From the NCBI GenBank assembly GCA_015350385.1, contig WNKI01000002.1, positions 9,713,546 to 9,777,545 of the forward strand: a stretch of 64,000 nucleotides of DNA, written 5' to 3'. The notes beneath the pieces are model-generated. The model worked only from the letters and a program-made list of their open reading frames with translations, ran no database searches and had not been told where the DNA came from. A program made the position numbers and the translations under genes. Below, one piece after another: positions 40,554 through 50,479 of the stretch. Numbering within the stretch: the stretch's first letter is position 1; the number at the start of each line of letters is the position of its first letter. This DNA is from Aculops lycopersici (Eukaryota; Arthropoda; Arachnida; Trombidiformes; Eriophyidae).

Positions 40554-42632
40554 ATGAACTTTTCAACAAAAAGCCTTGCCTACACTCTCAAAGAGGCGGC
40601 ATGTCAGGTGTTCCTAAATACTCTAGATAAGATTGATGGAGCAAAGGATCTAGTCTTGAGTCGAACGATACTAGTGCAATTGGATTCCATATGTGGTATG
40701 ACCAAGTTGCGACAGAATGCCGTTGATAAAGTTTTCAAACTCCAAGCGAGTCCAGTTATTTCAGAGACTAGAAATAGAGTTTATGTTATACGTCCATCTA
40801 TCGAGGAAGTTAAACTGGTATCTGAGCAAATCAACACATATTTGGAAACTGACGATGACAAGTATGGCCCGGCAGATGTTCGATTTTGGATTATCTTTGT
40901 TCCAAGATTTGCCTACTTTTGCAACGTGGCCTTGGAAGAGGAGGGAATCTATGAATATGTCTCCATATTAGAGTGTCCAATGGGTTTGCTGCCTCTCGAA
41001 TATGATGTTTATTCCCTCGAAGATGAAACAATTTTCAAGTCTTTGTTCCTCAATCGAGACATTACGCCGTTGAGTGATATAGTGAATGCTATATCTCAAC
41101 TTCAAATACTATCTGGCAGCATACACGACGTTTATGGTCAAGGTTCCTTCGCCAAGACTGTTGCCGACAAACTCGACCATTATAACCTCAAGGCACCGTC
41201 GGCAAAAAAGAAAGCGCCGAGGGATTTATCCTACACCATGACGAATGAATTTGATGGACTCCAGCTGAATGGTATCAAACCCAGCGAGCCAGAGTCCTCA
41301 ACATTCACCGATCTTTACCTAATTGATAGAGATTGCGACTTTGCCTCATTGTTATTATCACAATTGAACTATGAAGGTATCTTGGACGAAAGTTTCCGTA
41401 TTTGCTGCAACAAGTTGGAGTATGCCACAACTACAAGTGGCAGTGACGAAAAAACAAGTGTCAAACATTCCCTGTCCAGTGATAACGATCCAATATTCAG
41501 AGACATTCGTGACAACCATTTCTCAACAGTATTCTCACTTCTAAGATCCAAAAATCATGAGATGAAAGCAAAGTACAATAGAAGTCAAGATATGAATCTG
41601 TCGAATCTCAAGCAATTTGTCGCGACTGAGCTAAAAGGCTTGCAAGCCGAGTTCAAGTGTCTAGCTCTGCACATCAGTGCATGCGAGGAACTCATGAAGG
41701 AAAGGAATAAGTATGATTTTGCAGAGCAATTAAGATGTGAACAGAATATCATCGATGGAGTTGAAATTAGAAGATGTCTAGATTACATAACCAAGATGAT
41801 AGCTCACCAACTAAATCCTCACGTTCCTCTAAGATTGTTATCTCTATTATCGCTGACCCTCGGGGGTCTACCTCAAAAAGATTATAGAAGGTACCATTCG
41901 CTGTACTGTGAGAACTATGGATTACCAAATAATGTGACTTTCGATAATCTCAAAAAATTAGGGCTAGTTACGGAAATGAACTTCTCACTCACAAACTTAG
42001 CCGGTGGTTTGCTCAATTATGGATCTTCAAGCGACGTACCAAGTAAGTCAACCAAGATTCAACAATCAGCGTCATCATTCTCACTTGCATCATTCACAGG
42101 TGTTATGTCAAATCTAACCGAGAGAGCGAGCGGAAGAATGGCTGCAGTAGTATCTAGCTCGGTCTTACCTCGGCGAGGCAACCTCAGTACCGCACTCAAG
42201 AGGTTCCAGTTGTTACCCGAAATAGGAGATGCGGGTTACAATATTCGTGAACCTAAAGATCCAGCGTTCGTCTTCGGAGGGGCCTATATCCCGCTGATTT
42301 GTCAACTCTTAGAGAACTGTGTTCTCGGCACTACCAAGAAGAATGGTCCACCGTTACTGACGCCCCAAGAAATTATGAAATTGTTACCTGGCCCCAACTT
42401 CAAGAGAAAACAGGCTTTCCTTAGCCCGGACATACCTAATAATATCACCAACAAACCGCAATCCGAAAGATCCATCTTGATCTTTTTCATCGGAGGTGTA
42501 ACCTTCGCCGAGATTACAGCTCTCAGGTTTATGGCTAAACAGAGAAACATTAAGATAGCCGTTGGAACGACGTCCATAATTAATGGGAACAAATTGATTG
42601 AGTCCTTGTTTCCTAAGAGCGACGGTGCATGA
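40554..42632 (+). CDS. VPS33A: Vacuolar protein sorting-associated protein 33A
   Basis: A Sec1/Munc18-family protein of the HOPS and CORVET tethering complexes, guiding SNARE assembly at late endosomes and lysosomes (Drosophila carnation). The 692-residue frame shows the family layout: domain 1 (RTILVQLDSICGMTKL), domain 2 (DLYLIDRDCDFASLLLSQLNYEGILDE), and a conserved C-terminus (ILIFFIGGVTFAEITALRFMA). The GVTFAE wording is that of VPS33A rather than VPS33B. It is somewhat longer than human VPS33A (596), with extra Ser-rich sequence near 490-540. The stop is 370 bp from the stop of convergent LIN9. No intron is visible. Confidence 0.9.
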   Translation: MNFSTKSLAYTLKEAACQVFLNTLDKIDGAKDLVLSRTILVQLDSICGMTKLRQNAVDKVFKLQASPVISETRNRVYVIRPSIEEVKLVSEQINTYLETDDDKYGPADVRFWIIFVPRFAYFCNVALEEEGIYEYVSILECPMGLLPLEYDVYSLEDETIFKSLFLNRDITPLSDIVNAISQLQILSGSIHDVYGQGSFAKTVADKLDHYNLKAPSAKKKAPRDLSYTMTNEFDGLQLNGIKPSEPESSTFTDLYLIDRDCDFASLLLSQLNYEGILDESFRICCNKLEYATTTSGSDEKTSVKHSLSSDNDPIFRDIRDNHFSTVFSLLRSKNHEMKAKYNRSQDMNLSNLKQFVATELKGLQAEFKCLALHISACEELMKERNKYDFAEQLRCEQNIIDGVEIRRCLDYITKMIAHQLNPHVPLRLLSLLSLTLGGLPQKDYRRYHSLYCENYGLPNNVTFDNLKKLGLVTEMNFSLTNLAGGLLNYGSSSDVPSKSTKIQQSASSFSLASFTGVMSNLTERASGRMAAVVSSSVLPRRGNLSTALKRFQLLPEIGDAGYNIREPKDPAFVFGGAYIPLICQLLENCVLGTTKKNGPPLLTPQEIMKLLPGPNFKRKQAFLSPDIPNNITNKPQSERSILIFFIGGVTFAEITALRFMAKQRNIKIAVGTTSIINGNKLIESLFPKSDGA

Positions 42633-43005
42633 TAAAATATTAGTCTGTGATTTATTTACATAAAAACCTTTCAAATTAGTTAGTTTTGATTCTTCGAACA
42701 TTTGCAGATCTTCTCTATTCTTTCATCTCGCCTATGAAAGAGGGTATAAAATTTGTGAAATTGAATAGATTCCTAGTTGGGTGGTTGTTGTTTTGGGCTT
42801 GTGAGAAAAGTATTCATTATCCTTGAGGACAGCAATCATAGTGGACTTTCTCTTTGGGAGGAGGGAGTGAGAGATAAAGAAATATAACTATACTCTCTTC
42901 AAAATTCATGTTCACAAGCTTTCTATGAGTTCGATCAAGTTGTCATTGGTGTTTAAAATATTGCATCAGATTACCATATGCTTAAATTATATCTGAGATC
43001 TGCGG
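42633..43005. other. Convergent 3' spacer, VPS33A / LIN9
   Basis: About 370 bp between two stop codons. It should contain both 3' UTRs; no gene or notable repeat is seen. Confidence 0.5.
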
Positions 43006-44448
43006 TTATCTCTTGGAGCATCCTATGGATTTCTTGATATAATTCATGTGAATCTCAACATTATCCTCATAACTGGTGACATTTGCGGGATCTAGCTGAG
43101 ATTTATAGTCTTGCATAGTGTCATCAAGAGCTTTAATCTGTAACACATTATCCTCGGATTCTGACACTGACTTCAATAAGTGCATCAAAGACATCATATG
43201 TGTTATGGTCTCTAAGCTCTTCTTATTCGAGATTTCATATTCTGGTAGATGGAGATCGAGGGTTTCTTTAGCATTGGCTTGACATTTTTGTTTGATTGAT
43301 TCGGGGTTTGGTATGCAACTGGTATCAATTGAAAACTCGTTGGAGAATAAGTGGATTGCTTTGAGATGATCATCCAAGTCACTATTCAGCTTTTCAAAGT
43401 CTAGAATATTGCTCGCATATGCACGTTTCAGTTCCACGGGAACCTCTTGATCTATACTTTGTAATCTTTCAACTTCGTCATTCATTGACTTGAGCTCGTA
43501 TATGCGCTTCTTTTTTAAGGCTAATATCTTGGATACTCTTACCATAAGCGCTAATAACTTCATAGGATATTGACTGGTGGAGCCCTCTTCATTTGCCGTC
43601 GATGGCATCAATGCTTGTTCGAGACTATTTGATGACGAGCGCCCACCTAGGGCCTCGGCGACTTGATTTCCTAAGATTTCGAGGAACTTGGGAGACTTCA
43701 AGATTGGCATTCGTGGCTTGATTCTAGTTTGAAATGAATTTAAAGGTAAAAACTCTGGTGGGTCGTTGCTGACAACTTCATAGTCAGGCACGGTTTGGGT
43801 GCCTACCTCAGACTTATCAAACGTTATCCTGTATCCATGATTGGCAGTGTCCACAGCATCAATCACTCCGGTGTGAAGACCATCATGTGGCTCCTCATGG
43901 ATTAGTGCAGTCACACGTGTTCCAATAACGAGTGAGAGGGGTATTTGCTCTGGTAGATCTCTATAATATGCAACATCAACAACCTTTTGTTGTTGTAATT
44001 GTCTAATCTTTTGTCGTTTCATATCAAGCAGACGTCTTTCCTCTGCTAAAAAGGCTTGGGAACACCTTCGAGGTTTACCCATCAATCTTCTGATTTTGCA
44101 CCATTCTGTTCGGGTTAGCTTTCTTGTCTTGAGATTTGGGAATGTGGCGGTCAGATGAGCACAGAAATCGTTTTCACCGGCTAGTAATGATCTATCAATA
44201 TTTGCATAAAACCACTCATAACAGGCCCATTTGTGGGCTTTAGGTAGACGAAGTAGAGTTCTTAATCTGTAGCCAAGTCTCTTGGCCTCCTCGTGATTGG
44301 CTTTCTTCTCCTCATCAACCCCGGCGATTACAGCTTGTTGGGGTTGTACCACCTTACTACTACTGCTGTTGCTACCCTTAGTGGTGGAGGCGGTGGTGTC
44401 TTTCTCCATCTCTTCGCTAACAGCATGTGATCGTTTTACCTTGATCAT
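43006..44448 (-). CDS. LIN9: LIN9 homolog (MuvB/DREAM complex subunit)
   Basis: LIN9 (Drosophila Mip130/Aly) is a core MuvB subunit, which with E2F/RB-like or Myb proteins represses or activates cell-cycle genes. The first ATG, at 44446-44448, gives 480 residues; the frame is open further but without an ATG. The DIRP domain begins near residue 60 (RLGYRLRTLLRLPKAHKWACYEWFYANID) and runs through TRTEWCKIRRLMGKPRRCSQAF. A Tudor-like part follows (IGTRVTALIHEEPHDGLHTGVIDAVD), then a coiled C-terminal half that pairs with LIN52 in relatives. Human LIN9 has about 540 residues. The gene is divergent from kinesin-5 across a 620-bp spacer with an E2F-like palindrome. Confidence 0.92.
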   Translation of the reverse strand: MIKVKRSHAVSEEMEKDTTASTTKGSNSSSSKVVQPQQAVIAGVDEEKKANHEEAKRLGYRLRTLLRLPKAHKWACYEWFYANIDRSLLAGENDFCAHLTATFPNLKTRKLTRTEWCKIRRLMGKPRRCSQAFLAEERRLLDMKRQKIRQLQQQKVVDVAYYRDLPEQIPLSLVIGTRVTALIHEEPHDGLHTGVIDAVDTANHGYRITFDKSEVGTQTVPDYEVVSNDPPEFLPLNSFQTRIKPRMPILKSPKFLEILGNQVAEALGGRSSSNSLEQALMPSTANEEGSTSQYPMKLLALMVRVSKILALKKKRIYELKSMNDEVERLQSIDQEVPVELKRAYASNILDFEKLNSDLDDHLKAIHLFSNEFSIDTSCIPNPESIKQKCQANAKETLDLHLPEYEISNKKSLETITHMMSLMHLLKSVSESEDNVLQIKALDDTMQDYKSQLDPANVTSYEDNVEIHMNYIKKSIGCSKR

Positions 44449-45070
44449 CTGAATTAGTTTCGAGTGTAACCTTCTGAAATTTGGATCGTTGGAATATAAA
44501 TGTATGGGATAAAATTCATATATATAAATCAATAATATACACTAAATCGGTTATGGGACAGAGTCCTTGCTGAGAGGGCTTGTTGTATGGATCTGTATTG
44601 TGATGATGAGGAAGGGAATTATTGGCGCCCACAATGTGTGTGGTGGGCAAAGATACTTTCATTCCCCTGCAGTTGCAACGCTCGCGGGAATCCCGCGCGG
44701 GAGCGAGTATGGTTTAGTACGCATTTATAGTGCAATGTTGCAATATTTAGTATTACGACTTTGCATATATTACTGCGCCATTCACCCCGCCACACAAATG
44801 CCGCAGGTCCGCCATAAGTTGGAAAGGGGGGTCGAAGTAGCGCTCGTTGCACGCGGACGCACAGTTTCACTCCTGTCTCTTACATTCGCTGAGGGGAAAA
44901 TTCACAAGCTTTAGCAGATGCGAGCAACGTGCAATGGCGATTCTGGTTCTCTGCAAGCCATTCAACAGGCAGATCCATAAACCTAACGGATATACATCAA
45001 CTATTGTTATTCACTTTATTATATAAATCACTAACTTATCAACATATATATAATTTTATGATACTCAAAA
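44449..45070. promoter_or_regulatory. Divergent promoter region, LIN9 / kinesin-5
   Basis: About 620 bp separate the LIN9 and kinesin-5 start codons. The centre is GC-rich with a near-palindrome of E2F-like sites at 44681-44707, flanked by AT-rich DNA. A plus-strand frame of 115 codons here has no family features. The two genes are expected to be co-regulated in the cell cycle. Confidence 0.55.
44681..44707. promoter_or_regulatory. E2F-like palindromic site
   Basis: The 27 bases begin CTCGCGGGAA, contain CCCGCGCGGGA and end GCGAG. Both ends pair (CTCGC with GCGAG), and GCGGGAA and CCCGCGCGGGA match the E2F/DP consensus (TTTSSCGC and its reverse) closely. The motif sits between a DREAM subunit gene and a mitotic kinesin gene. 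The call rests on sequence and context only. Confidence 0.5.
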
Positions 45071-47191
45071 ATGGCACCAGTAGCGAAAGGTCAGCCCATT
45101 AAGGTGTTCGTTCGGTGCCGACCTCCGACGACGGGCGAGAAGGCCTCCAATATAAAGGTTATACCAGAGGCCAATGAAGTTTCCACTTGCAACAAAAGCT
45201 ATTACTTTGACAAAGTTTTTGGTCCCGATTCGAAACAGATCGAGGTCTACAATAATGTAGTTAAACCATTGATTGATCAGTCTCTATTGGGCTTCAATTG
45301 CACCGTCTTTGCTTACGGGCAAACCGGAACCGGTAAAACATACACCATGGAAGGTTACAGATCTGATGATGATCTTGATTGGATGGAGGATCCGCATAGC
45401 GGTATTATTCCTAGGGCTATAAGTCAACTATTCGACACTCTTGTAGAGAGAGATAGCGAATCCTCGGTTCGAGTCTCATTCCTAGAGCTTTACAACGAAG
45501 AAACATATGATCTCTTAGGCCCTGAGAACGATGTAACTAAACTGAAAATTTACGAAGATTCCAAGAGAAGAGGATCGGTTTTAGTTAATGGACTCGAAGA
45601 AATTGTTGTAACGTCTAAAGAAGAAATCTATGATATTCTCAAGAGAGGCTCACACAAGAGACAAACCGCGGCAACTTTGCTCAATGCATGTTCATCAAGA
45701 TCTCACACTATATTCAGCATCACAGTTCATGTTAAAGATAGCTCACCTGGAGCTGAGGAGATGCTTAAAATCGGAAAATTAAACCTCGTCGATCTAGCTG
45801 GGAGTGAAAATATTGGCAGATCAGGGGCTCTAGACAAGAGAGCTCGCGAAGCGGGCAACATCAATCAATCCCTTCTGACTTTAGGGCGTGTTATAACGGC
45901 ACTTGTTGATGAGAGAGCCTCGCATGTGCCTTACAGAGAATCTAAGCTAACAAGACTTCTTCAGGACTCCATCGGAGGTAGAACTAAGACTTCTATTATT
46001 GCAACTCTATCACCCGGTCAAATGGACCTAGAAGATACTATAAGCACCTTAGAGTATGCATCCCGTGCTAAGAGGATTCAGAACAAGCCGGAGATGAACC
46101 AGAGGCTCACCAAGACGGCAATCATCAAGGATATGCAGCAGACTATCGATATGCTCAAGAGAGATTTGCGTGCCACTCAAGAGAAGAATGGAGTTTACAT
46201 GGCCAAAGAAACTTACGACGAATACCAAAAGAGGGAATCGAGTGAGAAAGAGGCACAAGAACGTATGAAAGCTTTCATGGATGATCACCTTAAAAAGTTG
46301 CAAGTGTTTGAAGAAACTACAAAGAAAACAACCCAAGAATTGGAGAAAACTAAGTTGGACCGCAAACGACTTGCCAAGCTTAACGCTAAAGTAGTTAAGG
46401 TCAATGAAATTATGGATGCCGATGTCGGACTGCTCCATGATAAGAAAGAGCGGTTGGAAAATGTACATCATCGCAATAAGGAGGTTTTACAAACTTATAT
46501 TTCCGATCATAACACCGATATAGCTCGTCTTGGATCAATTGTTGAGGTTACCTCTGAAGACTTTGTTGAGCTCAGCAAAACTTTTACCAAGACGACGCAA
46601 GGCATCGATCAAGGCCAAGAGAAACTAGACCAGTTGCATCAAATCTTAAACCTATTCGAGGGCAATATGAAGTCACACAAGGAATCGGAGCAAGATCTCA
46701 AGAAACGAAGACAGCAACTAGAATCCCAAGAAGGTGAACATAGAACCCAAGCGGAGCGTCATAGAACCTTAATGGACGATCATACAAGTAAAGCTGAGCA
46801 ATTTAGACTACAAATAATCGATCTAAACAAGAAGATCGATCACCAAAATGCTAAACATTATGCATCGATTTCTGGGGATCTAAAACGTATACACCCATTA
46901 CTCGAGGAGTCGATCAAGCCAATGATGGATGTCAAACTACTGGTGCAGATTGAATCCAAAAACTTGGCGCAAACTGCATCAACCTTCAAATCAACTACAA
47001 GACGTGAACTCGACTCATTAAAGGAGAGAACTGATAACCTGCAAAATGATATCCAGGAAGACACAAAGACTGGCAAGACACCTCAGAAGAAAGCTTACGA
47101 CATTCCAAAGCGCTTAAACAACTTTTCGATGAGTGACAGTATTTTGGAAGATCCCGAAGATAGTCTACTAAATAATTCAGGAGTCATGTAA
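45071..47191 (+). CDS. KIF11: Kinesin-5 (Eg5/KIF11/Klp61F), short form
   Basis: A plus-end mitotic motor that slides antiparallel microtubules in the bipolar spindle. The motor domain (about residues 8-345) shows the P-loop GQTGTGKT, switch I SSRSHT, switch II DLAGSENIGRSGA and the neck-linker region. The LLNACSSRSH context has Cys where most kinesins have Tyr. Coiled-coil stalk covers about 350-640. Near residue 670 TGKTPQKKAYDIPKRL resembles the BimC box, whose Thr-Pro is a CDK1 site. The frame is 706 residues, while kinesin-5 proteins usually have about 1050. The stalk is therefore about one third shorter, with motor and tail both kept and no frameshift visible. The start ATG at 45071 is preceded by an AT-rich leader. 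Confidence 0.93.
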   Translation: MAPVAKGQPIKVFVRCRPPTTGEKASNIKVIPEANEVSTCNKSYYFDKVFGPDSKQIEVYNNVVKPLIDQSLLGFNCTVFAYGQTGTGKTYTMEGYRSDDDLDWMEDPHSGIIPRAISQLFDTLVERDSESSVRVSFLELYNEETYDLLGPENDVTKLKIYEDSKRRGSVLVNGLEEIVVTSKEEIYDILKRGSHKRQTAATLLNACSSRSHTIFSITVHVKDSSPGAEEMLKIGKLNLVDLAGSENIGRSGALDKRAREAGNINQSLLTLGRVITALVDERASHVPYRESKLTRLLQDSIGGRTKTSIIATLSPGQMDLEDTISTLEYASRAKRIQNKPEMNQRLTKTAIIKDMQQTIDMLKRDLRATQEKNGVYMAKETYDEYQKRESSEKEAQERMKAFMDDHLKKLQVFEETTKKTTQELEKTKLDRKRLAKLNAKVVKVNEIMDADVGLLHDKKERLENVHHRNKEVLQTYISDHNTDIARLGSIVEVTSEDFVELSKTFTKTTQGIDQGQEKLDQLHQILNLFEGNMKSHKESEQDLKKRRQQLESQEGEHRTQAERHRTLMDDHTSKAEQFRLQIIDLNKKIDHQNAKHYASISGDLKRIHPLLEESIKPMMDVKLLVQIESKNLAQTASTFKSTTRRELDSLKERTDNLQNDIQEDTKTGKTPQKKAYDIPKRLNNFSMSDSILEDPEDSLLNNSGVM

Positions 47192-47523
47192 TACTATCAT
47201 TCGGATTGAATTACATCTTTAATATAATGTGATTTGTTTATCTGTATTTAATTTTCTCATAATTAGTTCACAGTCTAGAAATTTTGATTGAGAGTAAACA
47301 GAACAATACCTTGACAATCTATTTTAGATTAGCTATGTACAAAAACGGAAAATCACAAAACAATGTCTTAAGACACAAAAGTGCAATTAATTTATTATAT
47401 TTTTTACAAAACAACAACATCAACAGATTTGAGGTACTGGGTATCTAAATTGAGAGGCTAATGCTACTTCGACATGTACTATCAACCAACAGACGTTCAA
47501 CTAAACAATTGATTGAAATAAGT
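47192..47523. other. Convergent 3' spacer, kinesin-5 / glycogen synthase
   Basis: AT-rich, about 330 bp, between two stop codons. It should hold both 3' UTRs. Nothing else is seen. Confidence 0.5.
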
Positions 47524-49570
47524 TTAAGAATCCTCGTAATCTTCATCCGAATCGTCCTCGTCACTTGCATGAACTGAGGGCGCCGGAGTCGAGGCGCGAC
47601 TGATTGCAGGTGAGGTGGGCTCACTGTATGGTTTTGGATATCTCATTTGCATTCTATGTGAAACTTGCATCACTTCGCCCTCGTCGAAGAGTTGACCCGG
47701 CCGCAAGCGAGACAATGCCAATTGTCTAGCTTGACTATAATATACTCCCAAGTTTCGCCAATCCAACAGGTCGCTCAATCGCTCGGTTCTGTTTCGTTGA
47801 ATTATACGCTGTCTTCGGTTCAATCTAGTAAAATCATACATATATTGTGTCATCTGCTGCACCGATTCCTCGGGACTCTTAAACCTTCGATCCACAATAT
47901 AGACACCGTAACTCATTGGATCCGCAACGTGATCCGCAATAAAACTACCAAAACCGGAAACATTTGTTGTGACCGAGGGAATACCGGTAACGGTGCACTC
48001 GGCTGGAGTGTAGCCCCAAGGTTCATAGTAACTCGGAAAGACACCCAAATGACAACCTCTAATAAATTCCTCATAATCCATGCTGAATAGTGGATTTGTT
48101 TCGGGCGACGATAGGAACTCTGGATGGAAAACCACCTTAACTCGATCGTAGCGATGATTGAAAAGTTTGCAGGTGCGAAATTTGTTTAGTATTAGATCGT
48201 TTCCATCATCCACCATGTTGTGTGTGCAAATTGGGGGCAAACCTGTGGATTTTTGAATGGCATACGTGCAACGCTTTAGTTTGACCAACAAGTCATCTGT
48301 AATCAACTCTTTACCATCGGGCATTTGACCTGAGAGACACTTTTCAAATATCGACTTCCCTATAGCCTCCTGAACTTGATCGACCGTCTCTCTCAATTGC
48401 TTTGCAATTGCCTGTCCCCTTAGAGACTCGACATTAAAGTTGTTTGTTTTGGCAGGCATAATGAAGAAGGCAATGACGGTTTTATCTGATTGGGCCACTT
48501 GGAGATAATGGTTCAGTCTAGCTAGTGACTCGATAAACATATCCGCTCCCTTGTTGCTAAACTCGTAGCGGCCAGCTATAAAGAAGTAGAGCGTTTTATC
48601 GAGATCAAAGTCGTAATGGCCATGGAAATGGCCACGAACAAAGGCGTTGATCTTCTCCTTTGATTTGGAATGCAAATTTTGGAACTCGTGCGAGGCGGCA
48701 AACTTTTTGACATTCAATCCGTTGGGCGTGATGACATCGGGCCTTCGGCCAAGTAAATGTGTCGACTCCATGGCGGTAATCTCAGATACTGTGGTAAAGA
48801 CATGAGCCGAATGGGCGGCCGCCTTCTCAATACAATAACGATGATAAATTTGCCTATCGCCCGCCTCAGCATCGGTCTTGAATTTGTCGAGATTATTGTA
48901 GAAGTCCACATTTGCGGCACACAAATACCTGCCCAGTAGAGTGGCGTGAGTTGTAAATACAGTTGCTATGTCCATGTTTCTCGTACGCAACAATACAAGC
49001 GCTATGGCCGACATCCATTCGTGAAATTGGGCCACAATCAAGGGTTTGCCTCTAACTGCTTCAACTCGTTTATAAAATTCCTCAAAGAACCAGCTAACCA
49101 TGTAACCAAATATAATTGCATCATTAGATTCACTGTCCAAATGTGGAACTCCAATGTTGCAATTAATCCAAAAGTCGTGCTTCCATTCGTTGAGCTTATG
49201 GCTAGCGGATCCGATATCAAAGAGCAACACAGTGGGCGCTCCATCAATTAACCAGGTGCCATACTCGACGCGGACACCATTATCTCTCATCGCCTTGATG
49301 GAATCTCTAAAAATCCAATCCTCAGGTTCCTTGAGCTCAACTTCAGTTCGAACATATTGCTCCTTCAACGGGCCTATTAAAATGTATTGCTCCCCCAACT
49401 CTGATTTGCTAACATGAGCNNNNNNNNNNNNNNNNNNNNTCAAAGCACCACAAATTTGGATCACTTTGCTGGCGACCCAGAACCTCGGCCAGTTGCTCGG
49501 CCAAACTCTCGAACCTGTAGAAGCGGCGCGACATGCTCCTGGTCAACTTTGGCTGATCTGTGGCTGCCAT
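47524..49570 (-). CDS. GYS: Glycogen [starch] synthase, interrupted by an assembly gap
   Basis: The GT3-family enzyme that adds glucose from UDP-glucose to glycogen. The N-terminal piece starts at the ATG 49568-49570 with MAATDQPKLTRSMSRRFYRFES, where RSMS resembles the N-terminal phosphorylation sites 2/2a. After 43 codons it reaches a run of 20 N (49420-49439) and resumes at AHVSKSELGEQYILIGP. Downstream the family is unmistakable: CNIGVP, QFHEWMSA, TTHATLLGRYLCA, NGLNVKKF, FFIAGRYEFSNKGADMF, PSYYEPWGYTPAECT and RNRTERLSDLLDW. The acidic C-terminus has Ser/Pro sites. The two pieces are not in frame across 20 bases, and the conserved KVGGIYTV segment is missing, so the real gap is longer (about 60 bases or an intron). 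Confidence 0.92.
49420..49439. other. Assembly gap of 20 N
   Basis: A fixed-looking run of 20 N falls inside the glycogen synthase coding sequence. Frame arithmetic requires a true missing length of 1 modulo 3 if there is no intron, and 20 does not satisfy this. The number of N is therefore a placeholder. Confidence 0.95.
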
Positions 49571-50479
49571 TTCAATTTGATGTATTATATCACTATTATA
49601 TTATAATCAAACCTACTTCCTTGTTGAGCTTTGAGATGGGGACCGAACTTTTAGTCGTTGGCTGGGTGTTTTTTGATCTGTTAGTTCAAACAAAATTTTT
49701 AATCGAGAAAAATTTACGCTCTTGATGACGAAGATGATAATTGGAGTTGATCTTTCTTTAGACAGTAAATATTATCCCATTAGCTAGATCTCTTTCCATC
49801 CTCTGTTCCTCTCGCTGGCATTATACCACTCGCCTCCTAAGCGCTCACTTGTCTAGGCTCTCTTTTTGTCAAGATCGTTGAGGCTGATTAGAGTCGATCT
49901 CTCTCTCTCTAGCTCTCGAGTAGAAAGTTGGAGAGATGAGCGAGGGCAATCACTTGTTGCGCGTCCATCCTCCCTCGTGTGCATTTGTTGGCAAGCAAAT
50001 GTCTGCAACCTAAAAGAGTGGCCTACCATAAAACAAGTGGCACACGCAACAACCGGTGATCTGTATCTATCGACTGCACTAGACTGTAGTGAGCTGAACT
50101 GAACTGAATCAAATCAACCTAATGTATCACCAGAAGCCAGGACCACGCGGCGCTCGGCATTCTACTCATGATGATGTCGGAGTTATGTTGTGTTTTGGTT
50201 TTCTGGCTCTCGATTTGTGGTGGCGCGAGATGTAGTTTGGGTGCTTGGTGTTTTATTTTATTTGAATGCTCATAAACAGCTTGTCACTACAACGACGACG
50301 ACGACGACGACGATAACAACAACAAAAATACTTGGTGCTTGGGATTTGCAAGAGCCAACAACTAGCAAGTTGGTTCATGATTATTTTTTGGTTATCAATT
50401 GGTATGATTCGTAGCAAGAAAGTCGCGCTACTCACTGCAATAACTCAACTAAATCCAACTAAACTCTACAGCCAAAAAC
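49571..50479. other. Intergenic region with no gene seen
   Basis: About 900 bp upstream of glycogen synthase and downstream of the BPHL-like gene. It contains a CT-rich run near 49896-49912, a (GAC)n tract near 50292-50312, and one CAAGTGG (50029). The glycogen synthase promoter is expected here; no motif was assigned. Confidence 0.4.

Noticed and set aside
44567..44914. 115-codon plus frame in the LIN9 / kinesin-5 spacer
   Set aside because: It covers the E2F-like palindrome and promoter DNA; the composition is not protein-like.
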